From Hippopus hippopus (taxonomy: Eukaryota > Mollusca > Bivalvia > Cardiida > Cardiidae): a DNA stretch of 64,000 nucleotides. The stretch covers positions 28,628,122 to 28,692,121 of the forward strand of contig OX328101.1 of assembly GCA_946811185.2 (NCBI GenBank). The letters are read 5' to 3'. Under the pieces are notes generated by a model. That model was given only the letters and a program-made list of their open reading frames with translations, ran no database searches and was not told the DNA's origin. Shown here piece after piece: positions 63,806 to 64,000 of the stretch. A program made the position numbers and the translations under genes. How positions within the stretch are numbered: the stretch's first letter is position 1; each line of letters starts with the position of its first letter.

Positions 63806-64000
63806 AAATGTCTCAAGCCAATGGCTGCTTTCCCACATAACCATCGTCAAAACGATGATCAGCGGTAAGAGAGGAATGAACCCTATCGTACTGATTCTCA
63901 ATCCTTGGAAAGAAACTGGCAGAACTAGGGATTTGAACCAACCTCTGGTCCCGAGTCCTGTATGATACCGCATGTGCTACAGGGCTCCGGGAAATGGATT
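63806..64000 (-). mobile_element. SINE type B (reverse), truncated by the window edge
   Basis: CAATGGCTGCTTTCCCACAT and GATCAGCGGTAAGAGAGGAA are the type B body in reverse; the B box region (GATTTGAACC) and head reach the right edge. Confidence 0.75.

Overview
The window is nuclear DNA from an intron-rich, AT-rich, repeat-packed animal genome. The interspersed repeats (GC-palindrome elements, tRNA-derived SINEs, the 'CTCACCTGAG' repeat) look like those of bivalve molluscs. A dreissenid mussel is my best guess, from memory of similar repeats rather than from a search.

Two protein genes can be read exon by exon, arranged head to head about 8.7 kb apart. (1) On the minus strand, from 25155 down to the left edge, lies FIG4/SAC3, the Sac-domain phosphoinositide phosphatase. 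Eighteen in-phase coding exons give about 691 codons, including the CX5R catalytic motif. The last part of the gene, roughly 200 codons by comparison with the usual length, lies beyond base 1. (2) On the plus strand, 33903-46940, is a complete 14-exon gene for a 483-residue secreted protein of the PhoPQ-related/PqaA family, the family of Dictyostelium AprA. It has a signal peptide and a plausible Ser-Asp-His triad. No join in either gene breaks the reading frame.

Each gene also carries a decayed tandem copy of one of its own exons: FIG4 exon 12 (copy at 10353-10467) and exon 2 of the AprA-like gene (copy at 35193-35568, split by a SINE with an 11-bp target duplication).

The introns, the intergenic region and everything right of about 46.95 kb are mobile-element sequence. 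Families named here: F1, about 230 bp, ends TTAACYCTTTACCA/TGGTAAAGGGTTAA, dozens of copies; F2, about 250 bp, core GCCTGCGC/GCGCAGGC; F3, about 180-210 bp, TTAA ends, core AGACTGCAC/GTGCAGTCT; F4, about 250 bp, two GC palindromes. All four carry a perfect or near-perfect internal hairpin. Several copies show matched substitutions in both hairpin arms. F1 and F3 behave like TTAA-targeting (piggyBac-type) MITEs; one F3 insertion into a SINE shows the duplicated TTAA directly. There are also tRNA-derived SINEs, a 700-bp nested TIR element, a 4.1-kb TIR element nested in an F2 copy, several foldback elements, tandem repeats and microsatellites. I found no rRNA, tRNA gene, CRISPR array or transposase ORF. 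The many 60-120-residue ORFs are mostly chance frames through F1-F4.
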